Notes: generated by a model from the sequence alone, not told the origin. Shown: positions 10,033 to 20,195, numbered from the stretch's first letter. The stretch: DNA of 64,000 bases from Candidatus Ornithospirochaeta stercoripullorum (GCA_017694595.1 JADIMT010000033.1:1-64000); one strand, 5' to 3'. A program made the numbers and translations.

Positions 10033-10869
10033 ATGGATAAAGCGAGCGTTGACGCGCTGAAGGATAAAGCTTTTGATATCCGGTGCAGTACAATCCGATG
10101 CATAGCTTCTTTTGGATCGGGACATATCGGTGGAAGTATGTCGATAGTCGAGATACTGACATATCTTTATTACAAGGAAATGGACACGGATCCTTCTGAT
10201 CCGAAGCGATTCGATAGAGACAGACTTGTAGTTTCCAAGGGACATGCGGGTCCTGCAGTCTACGCCACATTGGCTTCCAAAGGTTTTTTCCCCGAAAGCT
10301 GGCTCAAGACGCTCAATCAGGGAGGAACGAATCTGCCTTCCCATTGCGATATGACCAAAACTCCAGGTGTTGACTTCACGGGCGGTTCATTGGGACAGGG
10401 ATTCAGCGCTGCAGTTGGCATTGCGCTTGGTCAGAGAGTGCATAAGCTGTCATCACGTACATTTACGATTATTGGCGATGGAGAGTCGCAGGAAGGACAG
10501 ATTTGGGAAGCGGCAGAATCCGCTGGAGCCTGGAAGCTCGATAACCTCTTCGCGTTCCTTGATCTCAATGGACAGCAGCTCGATGGCTATACGAAGGACA
10601 TCATACCTCAGATTCATATACCAGAACGATGGGCTTCTTTCGGCTGGGATGTGCATGAAATCAATGGTCATGATTTCAATGAGATTGAGAAAGCTATCGA
10701 AGATTCTAAAAAGGTTTCAGGCATGCCTCATATGATTGTCATGAATACAATCAAGAGCTATGGGTATATCCCAGGAGAAGGCATAAAGAGCAACCATTCG
10801 ATGCCTATTACTCCAGAAGGCGCTGAGGAAGCTATCAAAGCATTGGCAGAAAGGGAGGGAAGAGTATGA
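10033..10869 (+). CDS. Transketolase, N-terminal (TPP-binding) subunit
   Basis: GSGHIGGSMS, SKGHAGPAVYA, GDGESQEGQIWEAAESAG. Confidence 0.92.
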   Translation: MDKASVDALKDKAFDIRCSTIRCIASFGSGHIGGSMSIVEILTYLYYKEMDTDPSDPKRFDRDRLVVSKGHAGPAVYATLASKGFFPESWLKTLNQGGTNLPSHCDMTKTPGVDFTGGSLGQGFSAAVGIALGQRVHKLSSRTFTIIGDGESQEGQIWEAAESAGAWKLDNLFAFLDLNGQQLDGYTKDIIPQIHIPERWASFGWDVHEINGHDFNEIEKAIEDSKKVSGMPHMIVMNTIKSYGYIPGEGIKSNHSMPITPEGAEEAIKALAEREGRV

Positions 10870-11813
10870 AGGATGCCCATGTATTTTCCCATTACAAAGA
10901 AGCTGTTATCGGGGCTGTCGTAGATCTGGCAGCTGAACATCCTGAGATTGTCTTCCTCGATGCAGACCTCTCTTCATGCATTGGATCCACTACATTCCAG
11001 AAGAATTATCCTGATAGATTCTTCAATTGCGGTATAGCTGAAGCAAATATGGCTGGAGTAGCTGCAGGACTAGCCTCCATGGGCTTGGTGCCCTTCATCC
11101 ACTCTTTCGGTTGCTTCGCATCGCGACGTGATTACGATCAGCTGTTCATTTCTGTAGGCTATACGCATCAGACAGTTCATGTCATTGGGTCTGATCCTGG
11201 TATCACAGCTCAGTACAATGGCGGTACGCACATGCCGTTTGAAGATATTGCTTTGATGCGCCAGATTCCAGGCATGGTTATTATTGAGCCATCAGATGCT
11301 CAGTCGCTCTATGAGCTTACATTGCAAGTCTATGCCAACGGCCATTCTTCTTATATCAGAACACCAAGAAAGGGTATCTGCTACAGATACTCTCCGGAAG
11401 ATAAGATTGAGCTTGGCAAAGGCATTGAGCTCCGGGATGGCAAAGATATCGCTATTATTGCTACAGGTGCTTTGATGGTAGATGCCGCTATCGCAGCTGC
11501 AGATGCACTGAAAGCGAAAGGCATCAATGCTACAGTTGTCGATTTGCATACGATTAGGCCTCTTGATACAGAGCTTATTGAGCGAGTCGCTTGTCGTACA
11601 GGCCACGTGCTTGTCTGTGAGAACGGCCGCTATGCTGGAGGTATAGGCGAGATGATCGCTTACCATCTCTCTCAGGTTCATCCAGTGAAGATGGGATTCT
11701 TGAATGTCGGAGAGAGATTCGGCGAAGTCGGTAATCTGAAGTATCTTTCAGGAGCATTCGGCTTTACAGCAGATGGTGTCGTTGCAAAAGCAGAGGAGCT
11801 GTTGGGAAAGTGA
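10866..11813 (+). CDS. Transketolase, C-terminal subunit
   Basis: FLDADLSSCIGSTTF, NCGIAEANMAGVAAGLA; 4-bp overlap with the N subunit gene. Confidence 0.92.
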   Translation: MKDAHVFSHYKEAVIGAVVDLAAEHPEIVFLDADLSSCIGSTTFQKNYPDRFFNCGIAEANMAGVAAGLASMGLVPFIHSFGCFASRRDYDQLFISVGYTHQTVHVIGSDPGITAQYNGGTHMPFEDIALMRQIPGMVIIEPSDAQSLYELTLQVYANGHSSYIRTPRKGICYRYSPEDKIELGKGIELRDGKDIAIIATGALMVDAAIAAADALKAKGINATVVDLHTIRPLDTELIERVACRTGHVLVCENGRYAGGIGEMIAYHLSQVHPVKMGFLNVGERFGEVGNLKYLSGAFGFTADGVVAKAEELLGK

Positions 11814-12550
11814 AGCTTCAGCTCCAGCTTGAGACAATTCCAGTATGGGATGGCGTGAAAGAAGGCAGTGAATGTTTTCTTTGCACGCTGATGAAGAAGG
11901 CGGAGGAAGATAGTGTAAGGTACTATCTTTCCTCTGCTGTCATGACACCCGAAGTCAGAGTGGAGATGAATAAACATGGTTTTTGTCCTCATCATCTTCA
12001 TCTTCTGGCTGAAGGTGGCAAGCCTCAGTCGCTTGCATTGGCGATGGACACGTACTACGACGAGAACAAGAGCATCTTCGCTCCGCTCATGGATAAAGTA
12101 GATAACTCAAGCAATGCAAGAAAGACTCTGAAAGCAGCAGAAGCATTCTTCGAAGCAGCTCATGCAAGGGAGCAAGGCTGTTTGATCTGCTCGCGTATGG
12201 AAGAGAGGCTTGTGCGCTATTGCTATACAGTCGCCTCCCTCTGGGCAACTGATCCAGATTTCAAGAAAGCTCTGGAGGATTCGAAAGGGTTTTGTCTGCA
12301 TCATACAGAAGAGCTGGTGAAGGTCGCTGACAAGGCGCTTTCTGGTGATGAGCTTGCTGGTTTTGTGAAGACAGTCATAGCGATGCTTGGAAAGAATCTT
12401 GATCGTGTCCAGCACGATGATTGGTGGATGACGCAGAAGTATAAAAGTGAAAACAAAGATAAGCCATGGAACGGGGCTGAAGATGCCCAGAAACGCGCTG
12501 TTTACAAGCTGATTGGAGAAAGCCGGGTTATTGATCCCCTGAAAAAATAG
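11810..12550 (+). CDS. Cysteine/histidine-rich protein, DUF6062-like, duplicated CX2C...CXHH module
   Basis: GTG start overlapping the tkt stop; CFLC-X33-CPHH and CLIC-X34-CLHH repeats. Confidence 0.6.
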   Translation: MKLQLQLETIPVWDGVKEGSECFLCTLMKKAEEDSVRYYLSSAVMTPEVRVEMNKHGFCPHHLHLLAEGGKPQSLALAMDTYYDENKSIFAPLMDKVDNSSNARKTLKAAEAFFEAAHAREQGCLICSRMEERLVRYCYTVASLWATDPDFKKALEDSKGFCLHHTEELVKVADKALSGDELAGFVKTVIAMLGKNLDRVQHDDWWMTQKYKSENKDKPWNGAEDAQKRAVYKLIGESRVIDPLKK

Positions 12551-12551
12551 C

Positions 12552-13046
12552 TTAGTTTCTTTTCCCTAGCGGCAAGAGAAGCTGGCCATCATCTTTCTTT
12601 CCTTCCTCAATCGTGCACCTTCTCAGGACTTCTTCCATGAATGTGTCCTTTTTGATGTGGAGATAATCGATAAAGCCGTTCTCGATTCTGCAGACAAGGA
12701 GTGTATCTTGTTTGGGGAATATGGAGAACGCGAGTGTAAGAAGCGGTTTGCGCTTCTCGTGGAAGGCAATAGCTTTCAGCCGCCTCTCTTTTCCTAGATA
12801 TGAGGAAGACCAGAAGAGTGCAAGTATTATCTGATCGCCTTTCCAGATGACGATGTCTGCTCCCATAAGACCCGTATCGATATTGACTGCAGGCGGGAAG
12901 AATGGACGCAGACATGCTGCGATGCGGGTAGAAGTACTCTCGTGTCTAGGTTTCAGCTCCTTTGGTATCTCAGGTCTAGCTAAGTATTGCTGCATGCCGC
13001 TTTTGAAAGAGGCAAAGGTATCGAGAATCACTTCCTTTTCTGACAT
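12552..13046 (-). CDS. Hypothetical protein
   Basis: 164-aa ORF, ends 2 bp from the convergent gene. Confidence 0.6.
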   Translation of the reverse strand: MSEKEVILDTFASFKSGMQQYLARPEIPKELKPRHESTSTRIAACLRPFFPPAVNIDTGLMGADIVIWKGDQIILALFWSSSYLGKERRLKAIAFHEKRKPLLTLAFSIFPKQDTLLVCRIENGFIDYLHIKKDTFMEEVLRRCTIEEGKKDDGQLLLPLGKRN

Positions 13047-13049
13047 ATT

Positions 13050-13433
13050 TTAATCCTTATACTCTATCGTCCACTCCATTTCGCTTACAGCTTTTATAGT
13101 GTTGAAGATGGAGCATTCTTCAGCAGCTTTAGTGGCAAGAGATTCAAATTCCGCTTTATCTGTAACAGCTGTGGCTGTTATCTTCAGAACTGTTTTCTCA
13201 AGCATTGTTGGAATACTGTCACGTTTTGTGCCTTCCACTGCGATATCAACAGAAGACCATCTGACACTATGCTTTATGGAGAGCATTGTCAGATAAAAGC
13301 ATCCAGAGAGGGCTCCAAGAAGATATTCATATGGTCCTGTTGACTGTGTGAAATCAAATTCCTTTCCGATAGCGTTTTCAAAGTAACGTCGGCTGTTGTC
13401 AAAGTGAGCTGTGATTGTTCTCATCTGTCCCAT
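13050..13433 (-). CDS. OsmC family protein
   Basis: GPYEYLLGALSGCFYLTM and overall OsmC-like layout. Confidence 0.8.
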   Translation of the reverse strand: MGQMRTITAHFDNSRRYFENAIGKEFDFTQSTGPYEYLLGALSGCFYLTMLSIKHSVRWSSVDIAVEGTKRDSIPTMLEKTVLKITATAVTDKAEFESLATKAAEECSIFNTIKAVSEMEWTIEYKD

Positions 13434-13527
13434 AAGCGGAGTATAACACAGAAAGCAGAAACTGCTAATATGAAGAAAGCCAAAGGTGCAAGACTAATTA
13501 TTTCCCTGATTTAGTGTTTGTCTCTTA

Positions 13528-14655
13528 TTAGATAGTCTTATGCGAAGCTATGGTTGCTGTTGCTATATATGCAGTTGCAAAAGCCCATGTAAGGCTGTAG
13601 CCTCCGCAATCTGCATCGACGTCGATTATATCACCAGCAAAGTAGAGATTCGGTATCAACTTTGATTCCATAGTGGAGGCATTGATCTCGGCTGTCTTTA
13701 CGCCTCCTGCAGTGCTCATTGCTCCCTGTGCGATGGGATAGGCTGTATAGATGCCGTTTGAAAGAGCTTCTGAAGCTTCTTGCTCTTCTTTAGCTGAAAG
13801 ATTTGCGATCTTTTTCTCTGCGATATCCCCCAGTATTGCTTTTGCAAGACGTGGTGGTATAGAAAGGCTGTTTTTCAGCAGGGCACTTCCTTTGGTCTCT
13901 CTCAATGCTTTCAGTTCCGGTGCATCGAATTTGATTGCTATCTTCTCTTTTCCATTCAGCAAGTACGAAAAGTCTTCAGCGACAGGACCGGAGATGCCAC
14001 GTTTGGTGATTACAGCCATCCCTGATATGGCTTTCTTGCCCTTCTTTATTGTGATGTAAGTGCTTACCCCTTCTGCTTCTTTGAGCGATGGCTCGAGATT
14101 GAGAGGCGCAAGAACGGGACGGGGTGGTGTGATACAATGGCCTAGTTCTTTAATCAGATGATACCCTGATCCATCAGAGCCTGTATGTGGGTATGCCATG
14201 CCACCTGTTGCTATGATGACATTCTTTGCTTCAATTGATGTTGTACCTGTCTTTATGAGAAAGAAATCATCTTTCTTAATTATTGAATCAGCTCTGCCTT
14301 GTATAATCCTTTGCTGATTGCAAAGAAGAGCTTTTAGCACATCAGCAGCGTTCCCGGAAGACGGGAATATCTTGCCATCTTCATTTACTGGGGTTACTCC
14401 AAATTTCTTGAGATGTCTGATTATGTCTTCAGGTGTGTGTGAATAGAGAACCTTCCGGATAAACGGAAGGCTCCCATGATAATGCTCCAAGAGTTCACTA
14501 ACAGGGGATAGATGTGTGTAATTGCATCTTCCCCCGCCTGTCAGGAGGAGCTTTCTGCCACAGCTTTCATTGCGTTCAAGTATGACTGCATCGGTAAGGA
14601 GCGATGAAGCATAAAGCCCAGCTGCTCCTCCTCCGATGATAAGTGTTTCAATCAT
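13528..14655 (-). CDS. NAD(P)/FAD-dependent oxidoreductase, HI0933/YhiN family
   Basis: GGGAAGLYAS, LTGGGRCNYTH, FAGDIIDVDADCGGYSLTWAFATA. Confidence 0.9.
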   Translation of the reverse strand: MIETLIIGGGAAGLYASSLLTDAVILERNESCGRKLLLTGGGRCNYTHLSPVSELLEHYHGSLPFIRKVLYSHTPEDIIRHLKKFGVTPVNEDGKIFPSSGNAADVLKALLCNQQRIIQGRADSIIKKDDFFLIKTGTTSIEAKNVIIATGGMAYPHTGSDGSGYHLIKELGHCITPPRPVLAPLNLEPSLKEAEGVSTYITIKKGKKAISGMAVITKRGISGPVAEDFSYLLNGKEKIAIKFDAPELKALRETKGSALLKNSLSIPPRLAKAILGDIAEKKIANLSAKEEQEASEALSNGIYTAYPIAQGAMSTAGGVKTAEINASTMESKLIPNLYFAGDIIDVDADCGGYSLTWAFATAYIATATIASHKTI

Positions 14656-16435
14656 TGTCCTCTTTCACGACAGCGAGGTGAAGCTCATCAAGCTGCTTCT
14701 GCTCAACATATGATGGACTGTCATCCATCGGAGAGAGCGCTGCTGTGTTTTTCGGGAATGCTATGACTTCCTTGATAGATTGTTCATTAGCGATAATCAT
14801 GCACAGTCTGTCGATGCCAGGTGCAATTCCTCCATGTGGTGGTGGGCTGAAGCGGAAGGCATCCAGGAGGAAGCCAAAGCGCTCCTTGGATACATCATCT
14901 GGTATGTTGCAGATTCTGAAGATTCTCTTCTGCAGCTCAACATCATGGATTCTTATCGAGCCTGAAGCGAGTTCATAGCCGTTGAGCACGAGATCGTAGA
15001 GATCGCCCTTCACAGAACCTGGGTCGGACTCAAGCGTGTCGATGTATTCAACCTGTGGCATTGAGAACATGTGGTGTGCCGCTTCCCAGTGCCCTTCATC
15101 CTCGTTGTATTCAAAGAGTGGGAAGTCGATAATCCAGCAGAACTCGAAGCCTGGTTTGATGAGATTGAGATTAGAGCCAAGGCGTGAGCGGACAGCACCC
15201 ATTGATGTACAGCACTTCTTCCAATCTTTCTCTGCAATGAGAAGAATCACATCTCCATCTTTGGCACCTGTCTCTTCCAGCACTTTGTTCTCAAGGCCTT
15301 GGAAGAACTTTGAAACACCGCCAGAGATGGTACCGTTCTCACATTTCATCCAAGCTAAGCCATGTGCGCCATAGATCTTCGCAGCGCTTTCAAGCTCTGA
15401 GAGGTACTTTCGTGTATACTCATGACCTTCAGTCTTAGGAGCTACGACATATTTGACATAGCCGCCTTCTGAAAGCGTATCTGTGAAAGCTTTGAAGCTG
15501 GAAAGAGATGCAAAAGATGAAGCATCTTTTATCTCAATGCCGAACCTCAGGTCAGGTTTGTCGCATCCATATGTATTCATTGCATCATGGTATGCGATAC
15601 GGCGGAAATGAGCGGGGAGATCCACATTGAGTACTTTCTTGAAGACATTGTTGAAGAGCTCTTCTATCAGCTCAAGCACATCATCACGCTTCACATAGCT
15701 CATCTCGATATCGAGCTGAGTGAATTCAAGCTGTCTGTCACCTCTTGGGTCCTCATCCCTATAGCAGCGTGCTATCTGGAAGTACTTATCGAAGCCCGAG
15801 ACCATGAGAAGTTGTTTATAGAGCTGTGGTGACTGAGGAAGTGCAAAGAATTTACCCGGATAGATTCTCGAAGGGACGAGGAAGTCTCTCGCTCCTTCCG
15901 GAGTGCTTCTGATAAGCGTAGGAGTCTCGATCTCGAGGAAATCAGTACCATAGAAATACTCTCTGATCGCTTTTACGATTTCATGGCGCATCTTGATTCT
16001 CTGCTGCATGCCAAAGCATCTGAGATCAAGATAGCGGTATTTAAGTCTCAAGTCTTCGCGCGAGTTGTTCTCTTCATCGATCATGAAGGGGAGTGTGTCA
16101 CACTTTGAAAGAATTTCGATTTTCTCGGCTTTGACTTCAATCTCTCCAGTTGCCATCTCCGGATTGATCATCTCATCTGGTCGTCTGCGTACAATGCCTT
16201 TTACCGCGATGCAGTACTCGAGCTTAAGTTCATTCGCTTTTGCTTGCAGAGTTTCATCTGCATCATCATCGACGACAACCTGTGTAATACCATAGCGGTC
16301 ACGGAGATTGATGAAGTGGAGTGCTCCGTGGTTCCTGTTTCTGTGTACCCAGCCATTGAGTACGACTGTCTTGCCTTCATCTGCAGCTTTCAGGGCACCG
16401 CAGGTAACAGTGCGTTGCATGAATGCTTCTTCCAT
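14648..16435 (-). CDS. aspS: Aspartyl-tRNA synthetase
   Basis: Class II aaRS motifs: RYRDEDPRGDRQLEFTQLDIEMSY, GIAPGIDRLCMI; GGAGG upstream. Confidence 0.97.
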   Translation of the reverse strand: MEEAFMQRTVTCGALKAADEGKTVVLNGWVHRNRNHGALHFINLRDRYGITQVVVDDDADETLQAKANELKLEYCIAVKGIVRRRPDEMINPEMATGEIEVKAEKIEILSKCDTLPFMIDEENNSREDLRLKYRYLDLRCFGMQQRIKMRHEIVKAIREYFYGTDFLEIETPTLIRSTPEGARDFLVPSRIYPGKFFALPQSPQLYKQLLMVSGFDKYFQIARCYRDEDPRGDRQLEFTQLDIEMSYVKRDDVLELIEELFNNVFKKVLNVDLPAHFRRIAYHDAMNTYGCDKPDLRFGIEIKDASSFASLSSFKAFTDTLSEGGYVKYVVAPKTEGHEYTRKYLSELESAAKIYGAHGLAWMKCENGTISGGVSKFFQGLENKVLEETGAKDGDVILLIAEKDWKKCCTSMGAVRSRLGSNLNLIKPGFEFCWIIDFPLFEYNEDEGHWEAAHHMFSMPQVEYIDTLESDPGSVKGDLYDLVLNGYELASGSIRIHDVELQKRIFRICNIPDDVSKERFGFLLDAFRFSPPPHGGIAPGIDRLCMIIANEQSIKEVIAFPKNTAALSPMDDSPSYVEQKQLDELHLAVVKEDND

Positions 16436-16446
16436 TGATTCCTCCA

Positions 16447-16465
16447 GAGGACTTGCCAGTCCCTC
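16447..16465 (-). promoter_or_regulatory. Leader hairpin abutting the aspS SD
   Basis: GAGGACT-TGCC-AGTCCCTC inverted repeat. Confidence 0.4.
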
Positions 16466-16576
16466 ATGCGTGCAGGATTATGCTGACCTGCAAGCAGCTG
16501 CCAGCATTATATCATGCAAATCTGCTTAAGTCCTCATTGCATGAGAATGCTTAACGGATATTACCATCTCAATGGA

Positions 16577-16643
16577 CAAAAGAAAAGCGAGCATGCGCTG
16601 TTTGTCCGTGGGGGGATCTGAGGTTTTCTGCGTTCATGCTCGC
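16577..16643 (-). terminator. Terminator-like hairpin (GCGAGCATG...CATGCTCGC followed by TTTTCTTTT on the minus strand), with an alternative overlapping helix
   Basis: 9-bp perfect inverted repeat 16587-16595/16635-16643 plus U-rich tract; competing GGACAAA/TTTGTCC at 16574-16580/16601-16607. Confidence 0.5.
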
Positions 16644-16963
16644 TGTCTGTAATATCGCATCAATTCCGGATTTTGAAAATGAAGAATTTGTGAAGTTAAT
16701 AGCTTTTTTCACGTGAATGAAAATATGACAACGGGGGTGTTAAATTGCCTTGTATTTCGCGCTCTTTATGAAAAGGTGGCAGAAAGTATCATTTTTAGTT
16801 TGTAATACGAAGAATTTTGCCTCTTGAAATTGAATCGGAATAATACTTACCAAATGTAAAGTAAATTCGGAATGTAACCATGTTTAGTAGATCATTTATG
16901 CAGACTGTCTGGTTGCTGATGTCAAAATTATCTGTCCCTGATGCTCAAGTAGATGGACTTTAA

Positions 16964-17001
16964 CAAAAAAAGGACCCGCAATGCTTATGCATGGGGCCCT
17001 T
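16964..17001 (-). terminator. Intrinsic terminator of carAB
   Basis: AAGGGCCCCATGC-ATAA-GCATTGCGGGTCCTT followed by a T-run on the minus strand, just after the carB stop. Confidence 0.8.
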
Positions 17002-17006
17002 CTGTC

Positions 17007-20000
17007 TCAGCGATGCTTTGAGGGTAGTTCCCTGACGATGAAACGATTCTCCTGCAGATACCTTATAGCTTCAACAGCAGCACGTGCGGCGCTGGTTGTT
17101 GTTGTGTAAGGGATATGGGCGCGTACAGCTTCTGTTCTTATATCATCATCGCTCTGGCGCGAGCGGAAACCCATAGGAGTGTTGATGATTAAGTCAGCTT
17201 TCTTCTCCCTGATATAATCAACGATATTAGGATGCCCATCCTGTGTCTTGAGAACCACATCTGCCAGTATTCCTGCGCTGTAAAGGTCTCTTGCGGTGCC
17301 TTTTGTGGCAAGAATATGGAAGCCAAGCTCTTCAAGCGCTTTTGCAATCGGAACAATAGTAGCCCTGTCTTTGCTGTTCACGCTGATAATGACTCTGCCT
17401 TTTGTCGGGAGCTTGTTGAATGACGCGGCCTGGCTCTTTGCATAAGCTTCACCGAATGTCCTTCCATAGCCTACAACTTCACCAGTGCTCCTCATCTCTG
17501 GCCCTAGAGCAGGGTCGACATGGGGGAAGCGATCGAATGAGAATACAGCCTCCTTGATTGCCCAGCCTGTGATGCAATGGCCTTCTGCCCATCCTCCTTC
17601 CTCTTTGACAAGTCCCTGTGCTACAAGATCTTCGCCTTGCCAGATCCTGACAGCAGCTTCCACGAGATCGACTCCACTTGATTTTGAGATGAATGGAACA
17701 GTACGGCTGCCTCTTGGGTTCACTTCGATGATGTATAGCTTGCCATCCTTCTCTGCGAACTGGATATTCATCAAGCCTTGCACGTTCAGATGTTTAGCAA
17801 GCTTGAGCGTCCATTCGCGCATCTCCTGCAGTATTTCAGGTTTGCTTTTGTAAGGAGGGAAGACTGCTGCGCTGTCGCCTGAGTGGATACCTGCCGCTTC
17901 TATATGCTGCAGTATGCCTCCGATATAAACAGATTTGCCATCGGAGACTGCATCCAGATCATACTCGAACGCATCCTCCAGGAACTGATCTACAAGAACA
18001 GGAGCTTCCGGCGAGACAGTGACTTCCGGTTTTCTCATGAACTCTTCCAGCCCGCTGTCATCGTATGCGATGAACATAGCTCTTCCTCCAAGGACGAAAG
18101 ATGGTCGGAGAAGGACAGGAAAGCCAATCTCATGTGCTTTCTCTTTGATTTCCTCGACAGATGAAGCGCTTCTGTTCTCTGGCTGTCTTAATCCAAGTTT
18201 TTTGACAAGCTGTGAAAAGAGACCTCTATCCTCTGTCTCATCGATGCTCTCGAGTGATGTTCCTATGATGTGTGCACCATTTCTTTCCAGTTCTGCCGCC
18301 ATGTTGAGAGGAGTCTGGCCACCGAGCTGTACGACAACGTCTTTTGTGCCTTCTTTCTCCATGATAGCTAGTACATCTTCTGCTGTGAGTGGTGCGATAT
18401 AAAGTCTGTCGGATGTGTTGTAGTCCGTACTTACAGTCTCTGGATTGCTGTTGATCATCACAGTTTTTCTGCCAAGCTTTCTGAAAGCACGAGAGGAGAG
18501 TGTGCAGCATGTATCGAATTCTAGGCCTTGGCCGATTCTGTTCGGACCTGAGGCGATGATTATCACAGCATCCTTGCCAAGCCCTTCGCCTTCATCCTCT
18601 TCATCATATGATGTATAGCAATATGGTGTAAGCGCTTCGAACTCTCCTGCGCATGTGTCTACATAGTGGCGTGCAGGAATCATCCTGATGGGTGGCTTGC
18701 AGCCTGAAAGCTTTTCGATGTACTTATCTGAGAGTCCGGCTTTCTTAGCTTCTGTATAAAGCTTATCTGTAAGACTTCCTTTCTCAAGTTCGTCTTCAAT
18801 GGCTTTCTGCTCTTCAAGAAGCGAGAGGAAGTAGATATCAAAACCGGTGATTCTTGAAAGCTTCCCGAGGTCTTTCTCTCCCTTCTTGATAGCTGTGTAA
18901 GCTGCAAGATATCTTAAGGGGTGTGCAGAGCGCAATAGAAGGTCAGCATCATATCGATTCTCATCGAGAGCTGTTATGCCTTCCAGCTTCTGCTCAGATG
19001 ACCTGAACGCTTTGTTCATTGCTTCAAGAGCTGTTCTTCCAAGAGCGAGTGTCTCTCCAACTGATCTCATCTGTGTTCCGAGCGCAGAGGCTTCTAGAGG
19101 GAACTTCTCCAGCTCGAATCGTGGAACTTTAACAGCAACATAGTCTAGCGCAGGCTCAAAGCATGAGACGCTTTCCCCTGTGATTTCATTCTTTACTTCG
19201 TCGAGCGTGTAGCCTACAGCGAGCTTCGCGGAGATTCTTGCAATCGGAAAACCTGTAGCCTTGCTTGCTAGGGCGGAGGAGCGTGAGACACGTGGATTCA
19301 TCTCGATGACTATCATTCTGGAATGATCTGGAGAGAGTGCGAATTGTACGTTGGAACCACCGCAGTCAACACCTACAGCCCTGAGAATTTCAATCGAGGC
19401 AGTTCTCATCTTCTGATACTCTTTATCATTTAGGGTCTGGATCGGTGCTATCGTGATGCTATCGCCTGTATGGACTCCCATCGGATCTACGTTCTCAATA
19501 GAGCATACGATTATTGCATTGTCCTTTCTGTCTCTCATGACTTCCATCTCGAACTCCCTCCAGCCTATGAGGGATTCCTCGATGAGGATTTCGCTGACAG
19601 GGCTCATCGCAAGCGCATGTTCGCAGAGCGGGATGAAATCCTCTTCTTTCTCTGCTATGGAGCCACCCATTCCGCCAAGCGTGAAAGATGGTCGGATGAT
19701 CAATGGAAGCGGGATATTCTTCTTCACTTCCAGTGCTTCTTCGATGTTGTGTGCGATACCGCTTCTTGCGCTTTCGTAGCCGAGTGAGCTGATGATGTCT
19801 TTGAAGAGACCTCTGTCTTCTGCTTTCTCGATAGCGTCAGCAGAAGCCCCGATGACTTTTACGCCATATTTGTCGAGTATGCCTTCCTTCTGGAGCTCCA
19901 TTGTCAAGTTGAGAGCAGTCTGTCCGCCCATAGTAGAGAGAATCGCATCAGGACCTACCTGATCGAAGATTCGCTCGATATATTCTTTCTTCAGAGGTTC

Positions 20001-20195
20001 CAGGAAGATATGGTCAGCCAAGCCTGGAGTTGTCATGACAGTAGCTGGGTTTGGGTTTATGAGAGAGACTTCATAGCCTTCTTCTTTCAGCGCTCTGACA
20101 GCCTGGTTTCCAGAGTAGTCGAATTCGCAGGCCTGTCCGATAACGATAGGTCCTGAACCTATAACAAGTATATGGTGGATATCATCTCTTCTCAT
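17007..20195 (-). CDS. carB: Carbamoyl-phosphate synthase large subunit
   Basis: 1062-aa protein with duplicated ATP-grasp halves, GSGPIVIGQACEFDYSG, ASGPNRIGQGLEFD. Confidence 0.97.
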   Translation of the reverse strand: MRRDDIHHILVIGSGPIVIGQACEFDYSGNQAVRALKEEGYEVSLINPNPATVMTTPGLADHIFLEPLKKEYIERIFDQVGPDAILSTMGGQTALNLTMELQKEGILDKYGVKVIGASADAIEKAEDRGLFKDIISSLGYESARSGIAHNIEEALEVKKNIPLPLIIRPSFTLGGMGGSIAEKEEDFIPLCEHALAMSPVSEILIEESLIGWREFEMEVMRDRKDNAIIVCSIENVDPMGVHTGDSITIAPIQTLNDKEYQKMRTASIEILRAVGVDCGGSNVQFALSPDHSRMIVIEMNPRVSRSSALASKATGFPIARISAKLAVGYTLDEVKNEITGESVSCFEPALDYVAVKVPRFELEKFPLEASALGTQMRSVGETLALGRTALEAMNKAFRSSEQKLEGITALDENRYDADLLLRSAHPLRYLAAYTAIKKGEKDLGKLSRITGFDIYFLSLLEEQKAIEDELEKGSLTDKLYTEAKKAGLSDKYIEKLSGCKPPIRMIPARHYVDTCAGEFEALTPYCYTSYDEEDEGEGLGKDAVIIIASGPNRIGQGLEFDTCCTLSSRAFRKLGRKTVMINSNPETVSTDYNTSDRLYIAPLTAEDVLAIMEKEGTKDVVVQLGGQTPLNMAAELERNGAHIIGTSLESIDETEDRGLFSQLVKKLGLRQPENRSASSVEEIKEKAHEIGFPVLLRPSFVLGGRAMFIAYDDSGLEEFMRKPEVTVSPEAPVLVDQFLEDAFEYDLDAVSDGKSVYIGGILQHIEAAGIHSGDSAAVFPPYKSKPEILQEMREWTLKLAKHLNVQGLMNIQFAEKDGKLYIIEVNPRGSRTVPFISKSSGVDLVEAAVRIWQGEDLVAQGLVKEEGGWAEGHCITGWAIKEAVFSFDRFPHVDPALGPEMRSTGEVVGYGRTFGEAYAKSQAASFNKLPTKGRVIISVNSKDRATIVPIAKALEELGFHILATKGTARDLYSAGILADVVLKTQDGHPNIVDYIREKKADLIINTPMGFRSRQSDDDIRTEAVRAHIPYTTTTSAARAAVEAIRYLQENRFIVRELPSKHR

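Noticed and set aside
16587-16643. SRP RNA, 6S RNA or T-box riboswitch
   Set aside because: Lacks the SRP GGAAGG-type loop consensus and the T-box AGGGTGGNACCGCG; kept only as an unassigned structure.
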